NCBI GenBank assembly: GCA_007844125.1
Contig: CM017559.1
Span: forward strand, 32,411,863 to 32,475,862
Reading direction: 5' to 3'
DNA length: 64,000 bases
Source of the DNA: Sinonovacula constricta
Lineage: Eukaryota; Mollusca; Bivalvia; Cardiida; Solecurtidae
The notes beneath the pieces are model-generated. The model saw nothing but the letters and a program-made list of their open reading frames with translations, was not told the DNA's origin and did no database searches. Shown piece after piece: positions 41,201-56,200 of this stretch (within the stretch, counting starts at the first letter, position 1; each line of letters begins with the position of its first letter). The position numbers and the translations under genes were made by a program.

Positions 41201-44200
41201 TTTTTAAATCTACATATAAAAAAAAAACGCTAGGGATTTCTGCTAAAAATAGACACCGACGTCAGACCGGATGACGTGAATGAGCTTAAAAATGAGTGGT
41301 CACGTGGTTTTGTTAGTTTAAAAATAGCTAACTGTGCAGCATAGCTTAGATAAAAAAAATGCATTTTTGTAATGACGATTGTGTTGTTATGGTTCACTTT
41401 TTACTTAGATGTAGGATATCAATAAACACGTTTTGAGGGATCTGTTCAGGTAACAAAACTTTATTTGAATGTTTAATAAAATAATTTTGGTCCAAACTGT
41501 CGGATACCACTTTTTAAGACCTTAGTCACGTTAATTGTTATAATCCGTGTCAGATTAAAAACAATTAAAACCAAAACTGAAATCAGACGTTGAGATTCTT
41601 ACTGTTAAAAAGACAAAACAAAATGAAATGATTATACAATTAAATGGTTATGCAGTGTTATAAAATTCAAAAGCAATTTTAAATATTAATGTACTAAATC
41701 TGGCATTTAATATGCACATGTGCATGTTTTAGATCTAGGCTAATTATTATATTTTCAATAAAGACCACGTCTTCACCCGTTTCGCGAGAAACATTCAAAG
41801 AAAACCATATGACCAGTACAGCAATATTTTATTATATTTTTTTGTGGAAAAAAACAACACGTAAGCTAACAAGTAGAGAACCGAGAGAGCACCTTTTTCG
41901 CAGACAAATGGAAACTATTAATGCAGAAACAATCGACCTCAGCCAAACATCAGATATAAATAAAAACTTGCACTTATGTAACCTCTGACATCGTTTTTCG
42001 TACAACTCCGCGAACATCTGGAGTCCCGTGGCTTCAGAAATAAGCTTCTCGCAAGGTCTAGCTCACTATATAAAAGTGTCTACCTCTCGAATATTCTCAG
42101 CACTTGACTATTTCCACCACACAAATATTTGAATATTCTCTCCCTCGAATATTCCCAACTCTCGAATATTTCTATCACTTGATTATTCTCAATACCCGAA
42201 TATTTTTCACACACATACTCCTTATACTTAAATATGTATGTCATTTAACATATAGCTAATAACATCAATTTATAATAAATCCTCTTTATTTCGGTAATGT
42301 TTCATAGACATGTTCCGATGCCATTATCTTGAATCCAGATGTTCGTTATATTTTTTTAAAAAAAGGGGTTATTACAATTAATCTTATTGAATGTTAGAAA
42401 CAGTAAATAATATGTTTTATTAAAATGACTATTTTACACAGGGTGTTTCCATTTTAAGGCTACTTAACCTTTTCATACAAGTATAAGCCGCGGCAATTCC
42501 TTTGGTATTTTGTAAGCAATCGAAAAGACAACAACACTGAATTAACCAGTGAAGGATGTAAACTTATGCTTTATAGTCAGAAGTTATATCAGTAGCAACG
42601 AATCAATGTGTCCACTACTTTTTTCATGTATTAAATTATTTTTGGAACTCAAACTTCGATACTGCCTTTAACGGATTATAAGACAAAAAGAATAAAGTTA
42701 ATTGGTAACAAGCTTATTAACTCCAGGGGCGGATCCAGAATTTGTGTGTGTTGGGGATGGGAGGGGGTATGAATCAAGATCCATTCGACTTTATCGCATT
42801 AAATGCTATATATATACATGCATGCATACATATAAATACACACGGTTAGGGACCATAACTTCGACTAAAGCAGTTATGCAATCAGCAGGCAGAATTTACT
42901 TTAAAATCTAAGTATTTTTTTAAGATTACATGTATGTGGGTTTTTTTTTTACAACTTAACTCTTTTACCTGGATGGTGAGGGGGTGCATCTTAGATCCCC
43001 CACCCCAACCTTGGATCCATCCCTGATTAACTCTAAGTCAAAATTAAAAGAAATTTCAACAAAAGAAACGTTACTGAATGAACACCTTTAAATTATTAAC
43101 ATCCACAAAACATAAAGATTCTTAAAGAACTTGCACCGCTGTAACCTTTGACTTTATTTCATACAAACACGCCAAGCATTCGGATCCCCGTAGATTCGAA
43201 ATTAGCTCCTCGCTAGATCACTGACATAGTTTACAATGATCGTAAACAACCCAAAGTGGCTTGCCGTGGTTACGACCTTATTTCTTGTTGTTTCTTGTTT
43301 TATATACATTCAATTATCCTATATCTAGGATTTTCTTACTCTGTTGTTTTTGTAACGCTGTTGTTGGGTGTGTGTGTTATTTTCCCCCCACAGAAACTTG
43401 CATTTTTCTTTGTGTTTCTTAGTGCGCCTAGTAGATATTTGTAAGCGTCATATATTTATTATAGAAGCATGTCAAAGTAAGGTAACTCTATTTAATTAAT
43501 TTAATTAGCTGGACGTCGCGAATACGACCATTATTGTGTTAGTACGATATATATATATGAGGTGCTATAATACAAAAAGAAAACAGTTCCGCTTTAAATT
43601 TAAAAAAGACCTTAGTTTCGTTTTTCTTTTCTTGTTTGTCTTTTTTTAAATGCATTGAAGTGACCATTTATGATCATTATAGCAACGTCCAGGTTTTAAG
43701 TCCTTCGTCCCGAACGGACTCGAACCAACACGGTGAGAGGCTCAGCAGTCAGATGAGTTACAAATCGGCGACCACTACGCCACGGGCGCCCCCTTAATAC
43801 ATGTAGTTCAGACGCACGTGCTAGGGCTATGTTTCTAGTTCGAGTATTTTTATCATTTTTTAATGTATTTAGTTATTTGTTTGTTTTTTATGTATTTTTG
43901 TTAAAACACCATTTCATTCGAACATTTCACTATGTGATCTTAAATAATTCTACAATTTCTCAATATACCTATCCTCCATAAATGCAGTCATGTATACTAC
44001 TGATTACTCGAATTCTCCGATAATTCGTATAGTGTTATTACTCGAATTGTATCACTCTCTTAATGTTTAAACGTCTTGAAAATATCCGAAGCTTCGAGTT
44101 TTCATCGTGGCATTTATATAAATTCTTTCACTAGAATTTATTTCTAACTAGAACATAATATTTACTTTAAAGGTGGTACCCGACAGTTTGGACTGTTCTC

Positions 44201-47200
44201 TCTCTCATGCCACCAAATAAATTATTGTTACCTGAAAAGATCCCATGAAATGCGGTTTATTGGTACCGTACATACATGTGAAAAGTAAATCATAACACAC
44301 ACACTTGTCTTTTTAAAAAAATCGCATCCGAGCCACGATGCAGAGTTAGCTCTTTTTAAGCTAAGTAAGCAACGTGACCACTTACTTTTGAGATCACGTT
44401 ACATGATCATCCGGGTAATCAGCTCTGACGTCGTTTTCTATTTTTAGCTGAAATCCCAATCGTGCCTATTTACAGATATGGAAATAATGGGTATTTAAAG
44501 CGATGTATTTCACGACGTATACTGTCTTCAAATTGAGGTAATGTTAAAAACAACCTTAACTTGAAGTTTAAGCATACGCTTATGCAGCTGTTATGCACAA
44601 ATCCTTCAGAACAGGGGTAAGATGTTATAACATGTATGAGATATAAGGAAACTGTTCGATACCACCTTTAAGTTCAACCCATACAGTTAATGTTCCATTC
44701 TTACTGTTTTATTATTTAATAATCTTAAGAGAAAAGGGTAGTTGAAATGGTGATGAAATGATTGGTAGATTCTTTTACGCTAAAATAGACAGTTAAATAA
44801 AGACAGTTGTAGATGCCACCTGCTTATGTGTAAGTATCTTGATTTCTAATTTATTACTCCATTCCAGCGCAAAAAAAAAGCATAATATTCTTACTGCATA
44901 CGTTTTTGATATGTTTATAGTATAAACTTTATTCTGATTATGACGCTGGGCAAGAATGCTTTCAAGGCAGAATAAATTGAGAAATAAGCGAACTGTCACT
45001 TCTCATAATAAAAGATAGTTGTTTTAAAACAGTGGACCTAATAATCATCTATCAACAGACACGAATACCATTGTAATTAATTTATGCTTATGAACTACAG
45101 GAATCGTGTGTAATAAATAATACGGGATTTCTTGTATTGCTTACTGTAGATGATGTTATAACCAATAAACGTTCAGGGTTTACTCGGTAACTTCAAAAGA
45201 GGTATCGTAAGAAATATTGGTAGATTTTTGGAATTGCTTTTTAAAATTTTTAGGTACATCGCAATTATGGTCACATTGGCGATGTCGAACCATTATTGAA
45301 AATCTCAGGAAAATGCGGTTTCGTCCGTAGCGGGGCGGTAGAAAGCGGTCTTGTTACTCCTATGATTGCTCGCCTCTCACCGCGTGGATTCGAGCCCCGG
45401 TAGGGGCGAAGAACTTTACACAATGTCTTTTAGACAGCTTTACCTGGAGCCTTTGTCCGGCTACTTTGGACTTCATCAGTAGAATGGTTGTAGGGATTAG
45501 GGATTAGGGATTAGCCGGCATTTTTGCCGATACTGCGCAGCGACATTTCTATCATTACAGCACAGGGGCACTTATGAGGTGCCCAGGGACTGAACCCGGC
45601 CGGTCCATTATACTGACACCGACGAGTCAGGCGTAATGCTGTCCCCGTAGCCCCGGGCGTTAGGAGGGAAGCCACTACTACCAACTTTAAAGTCTTTGGT
45701 ATGACCCGGCCGGGGTTCGAACCCACGACCTCCCGATCCGCAAGCCGACGCTCTACCATCTGAGCTATTGCGGCCGGTAGAATGGTTGTAAAGTCATTGC
45801 TGGCTGACACCGCAATGTTAACATCTTATCCCAGATGAAGTTTTCAAATATACATATATAGTGAATGTGTGAAATGAAAAAGTTTCAATAGTGAATTAAC
45901 ATTTTAATGTGGGAAGGTCTTCAGCTGACTTGCGGTGTCCCTGTGGTTCAACCCAGAAAAATTGTCTTTGATCATCTTCTACACAAATAGCTGGAAGTCT
46001 CTTAAAAGATCATAAATTGTGTCGCTCAGATGTATTTCTAAATAAACACAATCAATTAAAATCTGTCTGAATAAAATCGCAGCCAGCAGGAAAATCCTAC
46101 CCCACCTCCCGACTGGGGCTCAAACAAGCCAAACGGAGAGAAGTTGAGAACCAACAAGTTTTCGACACAGACAGATAGTGACGCCTCCCACCACCACACC
46201 CCCATCTGGAAAACTCCTTCAAACAGGTTAATGTCTGTAAATGATCATAAGTTGGGGCCAATACAACGCCAATCTCATAGACAGACCGCTTGATCATAGT
46301 TTTAAACAATGTACTAATGGAAATCCTTTGATTCATTCTAGTAATTGACAACGTTTTTTTTTTTGAAACCTGCGACTCCGTTGACATTTGACGTGATGAT
46401 GCACGTTAACCTCACCTGCAGTTTCTTTACATATCAAACTTTTATCCAAATCTAACAATAACTTTAAGGAAATATCCCAATTGTTTTCAATTTTGCAAAG
46501 TAAAAAAAGCCTTTTAACCGCCATGATCACGTAATTTAATGACTATTCACGACATGGACTACTTTTCTTAGCGCGTCATTAAAAACGATTAGCATACACT
46601 AACCCGAACATCCTGATAATCTTTAAGACGCGTGTCAAACGCTCGGAAAAATTGAATACATGACAGATGTCAGACGGCTTCCTTTAAACCATACTTACAG
46701 TGATTAGCTTTTTTTTTCTAATCTACATTTAAATACTTACAGGTTCCAACACATAAAAGGGCAAACAGCCTCTCACCGAGTGGGTTCGAGATCCGTTCGG
46801 AGCAAAAGCCTTAATAAAGTCTTCCAGACATTTGCCTAGGGTCTTTTTTCCACCAAACTAGTTATAATGATATAAACTGGTCGCTGCGATGTATTTAAAC
46901 GAACAAACAACTAAATAAAAACAACAACAAAAAATAATAAAAGGACAGACAAGGAGGAGACAACTTTGTCGTATTTTCCATCCTTACAAGGGTCGATAAT
47001 AACTAGAAGTGTCATATTAAACCAGTTATTAATACTCGCCCTGTGTATTTATTATGACGGTTACTATGCTGTTACTGTGTTGTTTTTTTACAGTTATGTT
47101 ACACCAATTATAATTTACATAGATTAAATAAAAAAATCAATTAAGATTAAAAAGTTTTCCCCAACTTCAAGGTTTATGCAGAAATATTAGAGATATGCAA

Positions 47201-50200
47201 AAAATGACAAAATTCAGTCACCCAATTCCTATCATGCTCGGTAAAATAGAGTTCAGTTATCGTCTCTCAACCATCATGCTGAAGCCTCAAGAGTATTCAC
47301 AAGCATATGGGTAGACGGGCGACCAGAGCAACTCACCTTGAACTCATCGCGCTTAGGTGAGCTTAAAAGGGTTATAATGCCTTTGAAATTCTTCGGGAAG
47401 ACTAAATGCTGTTTATTAAGCGTCTGCGTATTGATTAGGCGCTACTGTAAGGTAAGTACTTGCTTTACTTGTGTTTGTCTTATTCGCTGTTTCTTTGCAT
47501 ACAGAACACAATTAGCCGATAATCAATCATGACTGGCTTCTTCAAAGTGAGATAAAACCGAGGCAATACAAATTAAGTGGCGTGTCAAAAAGGTCGTATA
47601 GACTTCTCGAACGTTTAAGTATGTGTCTGGGTGAATAAATATCAAATCAAACATGCTAGAAAACTGAATGTGACCTAATTATATAGACAACGTGTCTTTC
47701 GACTGAATAGTATGCCTGCCTAGTAGCAAGAAATGCCTGCATGAATATGATATTTCTTGTTATATCGGAATCAATAAAAAAAAATGCAATAAAGCTAATT
47801 TTAATAATAATGCGAAATTAAGCGAACATCATATATGTGTATATTTTAAATACATCCAAACAAATCTTTTTTGCCTTTGTACAACAAAGGTCACAGCACA
47901 ATGCCACACCTGTTATCATATACAGGAAGATACTTGCCATTAAACACCCCAGAAGCGATCAGACATGAAACACAATCATTCTCATAGATCTTAATGAAAC
48001 GTGCAAAGGAAATACAGGTCAAGAGGTACACGATAAATTATCAGAGTAATATTCTATACCTACACCGCAGGTGACGGAACAAGGCCCATAATCCGTCTGT
48101 ATCCACCTATATTGGCCCGCCCTGTCCGAGACCTTGCACGTGTTATTTCCGCCGCAAACACCGCAAGAGTCGAGCTTCCGCTGCGATTCAAGAACGTTGT
48201 CGCAGCCGACATCCTGTCGAATGGCAGATAAATGTTTATAATTAGTTACATATATTAAGTTTTATCAAAACTATCACACAAGAGAGATCACGGACGTGCG
48301 ACATACAGAGCGCGGCATGGAGCATGCGCTTAAAGCAGAAGATGCATATAGACACTATTACCCTGTCGGTTCAGTATATAAATGTGTGGGAATAATGAAG
48401 GACACTTCTGCTACAAGGATTGGACATCGTGTCCGACTGAGCTCTTAATTTTCGTTTGCATGTCGCATCTTTTTTTATATAATGACAAGCTGCATTTTTA
48501 ACATCGGCATACTCGCTATCTTCTAGAGACGCTTTATTCATAAGCACTCGATTTAACACCGCAAGAATAAATATTACTACACAATAACCAAAAGAACTGA
48601 AACAGCCACTCTACAACGACTTAACCCAATACCATAATCCCATATATTTTCTACGTCGGGCGAACAGACAGACGGACGGACGGACGGACGGACAACGCAA
48701 AAACCTTATCCCTTCGGCGCAGAATAGAAAATTTAACCCTTCATGGATTCGAACCCACAACCATCTGTTTTCAAGCAGTTGACATCATTTTTCTGGCCAC
48801 TTTTCAGTGAGACCATAACACTTGCTCTACCTTTATATACCCACTAAAAAAGATGCTCACCATACACACTCCATTGATGCACATGTCCATAGAATAAGTG
48901 CTGCATCTTGTACCGTCCAGGACCTTCGGTGCTAGTACTGCTACCATCTTCGTGCCCTCTGCGATGCACGAGAGCGCGCAAGGATTTTCAACGTTGTGAT
49001 AAGGCAGCCAGCGGAAGAAGTAGCCCGAGTAGGAAGCGTCGTTGTAGGCGGCGCACTGCTCCGCTCGAAAGTCTGGCAGACCAGAAGGACAGGGCTGGAA
49101 AATATTTTTTTAGATTTTTTTAGATATTTTTAGATTTAAAATTTAAGCCCTAAGTTTATAGAAAAACTGCTCAATTTGTGGATAATTCTAATTCATAAAA
49201 CAAGTAAAAATGCCCGAAACCTGATAGACAATATGAAAGAATACCATTTTATGAGAAAGAAGCACTTACAGGAATAAGTTTAATAACAGTGCATTTGCTC
49301 ATTTATATCAAGTATATCAACACTTTAAAGGCGGTAAAAGACACTGTGCCAGCAGAAATAAACATAATGACAGTCTGTAATTGTTTTGTTATAGTGCTGT
49401 CTTCACTGGGAATAGCTTGCCGTGAACACCTGGCATGATACCACACCCAGTCACATTATCCTGACACTAGGCCAACCAGTCGTTAAGACTACTCTTATAC
49501 TTGCTTTAACTTCATCAAGGGAGCTATACGACTAGAATTGTAACGGAAGTCATTGGCCACTGTAGGATGGTACTTGGGAAAGGTTACAGGCCAGTATTGA
49601 CTAGTTAGTTACATGAATTTATTGGACGCAGGATCCTGTGTCCATATACGCTAATTCACAGCAATGTACGCACACACACAAAAATTCTGCGTCCATGTAG
49701 ACGCACAAAATATGCCCAGAATAACTAATTTCAACATCAATTGATTCGGTTATCGGCAATTTGTCCTTGACATTTCCGATGCTATAAATTTCTGACAATG
49801 TCATCGTGTATGTAAATATACCTGACAATCAATACGCAATAAAATTAAAAGCTTACAACGGATGTTGTTAGGAACGCTGTACTGTTCGGATGCATTTCCG
49901 CGTTATTTTAATGAAAAGTTGCAAGTAATATTCAGTGTTTATTTACATATACCAATAAAGCCATTATATGGCTACAATGTTCAATTTCTACAACTTAAAT
50001 GACTTGGACCCCAAGATTTTCATGCTGGACCCTTGTTGTCATAGATCCTGCATCCAGTGGACCCCTAATATAATAAGTGGGCCATGATGGCCCTTAATCG
50101 CTCACCTGATGACACAGGCTTTTAGAAGGGTCAAATCTGGCATATACTAATTAAGAGTTATTTACTTTAGAAATATTTGGTGAAGATTGGACCATTAATT

Positions 50201-53200
50201 TGGCCAATGGGTTGACCAAGTAACCTACTGAATCCACATGTCTCACTTCAAAACATATGTAAGATTTCATACTGACAAACATGCTGGCCAAGTTTGGTAA
50301 AGATTGGGCAATCAATGTGGCCTCTTAAGTGTTTTCATAAGGTTTTTCTGAAATGTGACCTAGTGATCTACTTTTGACCCAACGTGACCCAATAATATAC
50401 TCATCCGAGATTTGATGCAGACAAACAATCTGATCAAGTTTGGTGAAGATTAGGCTTTGAATGTGGCCTCTAGTGTGTTCAAAGGGTTTTTCTAAGATTT
50501 AACCTAGTGACCTTCTTTTTGACCCCATTTGACCCACATATGAACTCATCTAAGATTTCATGAAGGCAAATATTCTGATCAAGTTTGTTGAAGATTGGGC
50601 CATAAATGGGGCCTCTAGTGTGTTTACAAGCTTTTGCTAAGAATTGACATGTTGACCTACTTTTTGACCCCACGTGACCCAATAATGAACTCATCCAAGA
50701 CGTCATCCATACAAACATTCTGATCAAGTTTGGTGAAGATTGTATTATAAATGTGGTCTCCAATGTGTTCGCAAGCTTTTCTCAATTTGACCTACTGACC
50801 TACGTATTGACCCCACGTGACCCAGTTATGAACTCATCCAAGATTTCATGAAGGCAACCATTCTGATCAAGTTTGGTGAAGATTGAGCCATAAATGGGGT
50901 CTCGAGTGTGTTCACAAGCTTTTCCTAAGATTTGACCTAGTGACCTACTTTTTGAACCCACGTGACCCAGTTACGAACTTATCTAAGACGTCATGCAGGC
51001 AAACATTCTGACCAAGTTTGGTGAAGATTGGGTTATAAATTGGGCTTCTAGTGTGTTCTTAAGATTTTTCTAAGATTTGACCTAGTGACCTACTTTTTGA
51101 CCCCAGGTGATCCAATAATGAACTCATTCAAGATTTCATGCATATAAACATTCTGACTAAGTTTGAAGAAGATTGGATAAAAACTGTTGCTCTAGTGTGT
51201 TCACGAGCTAAAATGTTAACGACGGACGACGGACGCCGAACGACGGACGCCGGACGAAGCGGTATCACAAAAGCTCCACTTGAGCACGTTGTGCTCAGGT
51301 AAGCTAAAAAGGAGTGTAAATCCCTGAAGTTACAATGATTGCCTTAATTATTTATTAGTAAGACCAGTTACATCATGAAATATACAAGATGGCAGTTCCT
51401 AAATTTCTAACCTTTTTTTAACGCGGTCGGAATTTCGCTTAAAACAGACCTTGAATGTGACGTAGGTTGTTATCTAACTATGGCATAACTTTTTGACCGA
51501 ACTACATGTATTGTTATATAACACTGTTTTTCCTCAGGGGTAAACAACAACAGATATATTAACATTATAAATGCTTATGACCTGTCGGTACCACACTTCT
51601 TGTAACTGGTTCTAAAAATAGCTTACTATGATGCTGCATATACAGAGATAGCCTTAATGAAATTATGTTTGTGGTGTAACCGGACAACTTCTAAAGACGT
51701 CCACGACACCAAGAATCAGCCCTAGGAAAGTCCTTTTACGTTACCCAATATTTTGTTTGCACTTTTTCGATCTTAAATATGACACAGATTGGTCGGATAC
51801 CAATTTTTAACTTTCCATACAAAACATAAAACATCTCCCTTTAAAGTCTGGCTACTGCAAGGTAGTCACAATTTTGAAGCGGTTATATTTCTTCCTTTTT
51901 GAGTGTCATTAACCGATGTTCCCACTATGGCATAAATTAAAGGAGTTGTGAACATCGCTTGTTATGGCAAATAGTTTCCCACGCAACATATATCTCTTGA
52001 CCCGCTTAGCGCGCCATGTCAGGCTTAAGGAAATAGTGTAGCTTCAGAGCATCAATCTCGCGCGGAAAACTGGATAATCAGGACATACCGTTTTGCTGTG
52101 CAGTGCCTGCAGCCCGATGTCGTTGTGTGTAGATGTAAGCAAATTATCAAGATTTTGTTTTGCTTACTTTTTTATTAATAAATGCAGCATTGTTAGGGTT
52201 GTTGTAACAGACAGACTGGCCAGACAAAAGCTGCTTCTTTTGTCATGTTGATTTTTTTACAAAAAGTCGGCAAGTTTTACAGACCATTTACATAGGGATG
52301 GACCTAGCTGGGGGGAAGGGGGGGGGGGAAGGGGGGATGTGGGATGCATCCCCCAACTAATCAGGTAAAAGGGGTAGGGTTGTCAAAAACATACATGTAA
52401 GCTTAAAATACAAAGCTTTTAAAGTATTTTTGTCTGCTTACTGCTAAGCTCGAAGTTAGGGTCCCTTACTGTAGCCTACATATATAGTATTTACTGCGAT
52501 AAAGTTGAATGGATCTTGATTCATACCCCCCCCCACACACACACACACACACACACACACCACCACCACCACCACCACAACAACAACAATAACAACAACA
52601 ACAACAATCAAAATGTTCTGAATCCACCCCTGCATTTACAAAATGCATAATACCACGGGTCATAAATTTGATTTCATGCACTAAGCGTTTATCAAGTTTA
52701 GGAGTATGAACTAGAAATAGTTATTTTGTAGAAGTCGATAAGCAGTGTGTCAACAAATTAACAGAACGATCGCAGGAGTATATATACAAAGATTTAATAT
52801 TAGTGATTTATCGGTTCATTTTTATCGTAATTTAAACGATGACGAACGACGGCGAGCATGATTATTATAATGTATATTAAAATTAATAACGTCTAAAATT
52901 GCCTAATATTAACTCGTATGAATTTAAAGGTGGTATCTAACAGTTTGGACCAGTTTTTTTCTCTCTCTCATACAACGAAGTAAATTCTTGTTACATGAAA
53001 AAAAATCCGCGAAATGCTGTTTACTGAAGCCCTTAATCCATGTGAAAAGTAAAGCATAACACCGCACCTGTCATTACAATAATGGGGTGGGATTTGCCGG
53101 CATTTTTGCCGATACTGTGCAGCGACATTTCTATCATTATAGCACAGAGGCACTCATGAGGTACCCAGGGACTGAACCCGGCTGGTCCATTATACTGACA

Positions 53201-56200
53201 CCGACGAGTCAGGCGTAATGCTGTCCCCTTAGCCCCGAGCATTAGGAAGGAAGCCACTACTACCAACTTTAAAGTCTTTGGTTTGACCCGGCCGACTGTT
53301 AGCTATTTTTAAACTAGAAAACCCACGTAACCACTCACTTTCGAGATAAAAATTACATGTTCATCCGGGTAATTAGCTCTGACTTCGATATCAGTTTTAA
53401 GCAGAAATCACCATCGTTCTTAATTATAGAACTGGAACTAATGGACATTTAAAGCGATACATTCCAAACTGTCGGATATCTCATTTTTAACAATAAGAAA
53501 TTGTGTAAATTAGTAGCGGGACAAAGGCATTTTAAAAGCATTTTAAACTCTCGATTTCGAAAAATTAGTTTGAACACCGGGAAAACCCAAATCCCAAGAG
53601 TAATAAAATCTCATAAAAATATTTTATCCATCAATTGCTAAGTCTTTATGTCACCATTAAAGCAATTAGGCCACAATTTATATTTTCCGCAGGGCTGTTG
53701 ATCCACAATTGGTATTGGATTCAAGTATTACCATATATCGGTTGGATATCTGTGAACATGCTGTCCTTCAGAGTCTATTGTCCTTAGGTGAGGAGATTCA
53801 AAAGCGTCGCGACGGTTTTCACATAATTTAGCCATAGTATCACATATGTTAACAAGTAAAAATGTATCTCTTAACTGCACGTGGCGGTATATACGTCATG
53901 TGTATACATTGTTCATAAGCAATGAGCTGATTGGCTCGACTGTATCCTAATGATTTAAATAAATATGACGAGTGGTTCATGTGGACTATGTGTCATGTAT
54001 GCGCGATAAACTGTATTTTAATATTTAGAAAAATAAAAAATCTAAAATCTGCTGCTGTTGTTGTTGTGTGCGTGTTTTGGTTCTATTGCACCGACACAAG
54101 TATGGGCATATTGGCGAAGGCAAACAAACTTTTGGTTTCGGAATATTTCCAGACATATGTCTGGGTAGAACTACCGGCGCACTGCAGGTTAACTGGAAAA
54201 TCCCAAATTTTGCAAAACAGCAAATATAATAAGGCTTTTCCTATTGCGTGTAGTCTGCAATTTTTAAAACTATAAATCGAAAAACCTTGTGTGAGCAACC
54301 ATTTAATCGAATGCAATTTTCGCTTCATTCTAGCATTAAGAAGATGACTGCACAAATGCAGCATTCCGCAACTGTCGGTGATGCGAGTGAAAAATCCCCA
54401 TTTACATGCAATTTTATGAATGATTACTGAATAGCGAAAAAAACACACACTCTTCTTGACGGCTAACACACAGGTGCAGTACCCATGTAACATAGCTAAC
54501 AAATGTGCACGGTAACTTACTAACACTGGAGAAAGAGGCGCCTACGTTAGCATTTGTATAGTCCGGGTTCACTGTTAGAATAGCTATTAAAATGATGCAT
54601 TTAACACTAACATTCAGAAATTTTATTCTTAGGCTGTCAAACATAATTCGGTCGAAATTAGGCAAAAAAAAGTGTGGTAGACGGAAGGTGTCTGATCAGG
54701 ATCTGCACTATTTATTACAGAGCTTTTTTTAACACCAGCATATAGTTTTCAGCAATTATATTAAATAGCATAAAAGTGTTAACTGTTGATACGTTTGGCA
54801 GAATAAGGGCTAAGGCAGATGTATTTACCTATAATGCTTAGAGTCAAACGAATACATTTATTTCGTAATCGCGCGTGAAAACACGGGCACATTCTCGCGT
54901 CGCCAGCATTGTCAACGCCAACAAACTTGGATCGGTTGGACTGCTGTGCTTTCAGAAAAGTAGTTGGTAAATAAATCTGCAGTTGGTTTCTCAATTAGAG
55001 ATTATTCAGTAGTGGATTTGGTGGGGAATTCAATGAACATGTATAAAACAAAAACTTATTTTATCAATTCAATTTAAAAAAAACAAACACACACAACAAA
55101 AACCATAACAACAACAACAAAAACTCACTCAAAAAATACACACAAAAAAACGTAAAATTGTATCCGGTATGGTCCAGATAAACGCATATCCGGCATTCTA
55201 AACATCTAAATACTCCCGGAACCCTAGTAGTGAATGTGGATAAAAATATAAGTTAAAAATTAGCTTTCAGGCAGTAAATAGTTATTCTTTGGGGGTTATT
55301 CCGTGTCCTTTATAAGAAAAAAATGTCCTATACGGGATCGAAAATGTACGAAACTTCTAGTGTGAGGTTGGTAAAATACGCTTCCTAACATACATGAAAA
55401 AAATTCACGTCCCCATCAGAACCCCGGTAAAACAATAGATACGACCCTGTAAAATTTTGATTTTCCTATAAATATTTTATAAGTTTATTTTACATAAATT
55501 AGTAACATATTGTCATACACTGTGATATAGTGTAGCTTTACTACAAAAAGTACAAAAATACGAATAATTCAGTTTTAATTGCCATATTCTTAAAGATTAT
55601 CATTTTTAAATTTGCTAAATACACTGTTAAAGTTACTTATCCGCTTGTTATTCTTAGCTGATGGTATATGTTACGTGTAAAATAAATACACTCATTTTTT
55701 TCCAAACTCGCTATGTAGTTTTAGCGTTTAGCGTTTTAGCATTTCTTTATGATAAATGCCAACAATGCTGACCAAAATGCTAGTCACAACGATTAGTTAA
55801 TAAATCCTTTCCAAATTTTGGATATCCCTCCTTGCTTAAGCGGCTTAGCATTCCTGAAATGTTTAACACCCTTTGCACAGGTCAAGAGGACGACGAGACA
55901 GACTGAACCAGACTGACCTCTAATTGTTCCCCGCCTGACCAGCCGGACACACAAGTGGCCAAACGTTATCAGGTGGCACAAAGACGAAGTTTTTGGATTC
56001 TGCGTTGTAGAATTTTAAAATGTTGAATCCCTTAATGGTGATCTAAATGAAGAAACGGTCTGAATTGAGACTTTGTTCAAGCTTAAACATTGACAACGTT
56101 GATTTAACATAGCGCAATTTACAGTTCACTGAAATGACGAAATGTATCCGGTTAAAGGTGAACTTGTACAGTAAAACCTCGCTAGAGGAACACCACACTA

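Noticed and set aside
48060..49094. A true ADAMTS protease gene
   Set aside because: No propeptide, HExxH zinc site or disintegrin-like module is found between the signal peptide exon and TSR1, although such exons would need several kb that were inspected.
54083..54526. 147-codon minus-strand frame as a gene
   Set aside because: Part of it is the reverse of a SINE A body, and the rest has no signature or splice-consistent neighbours.
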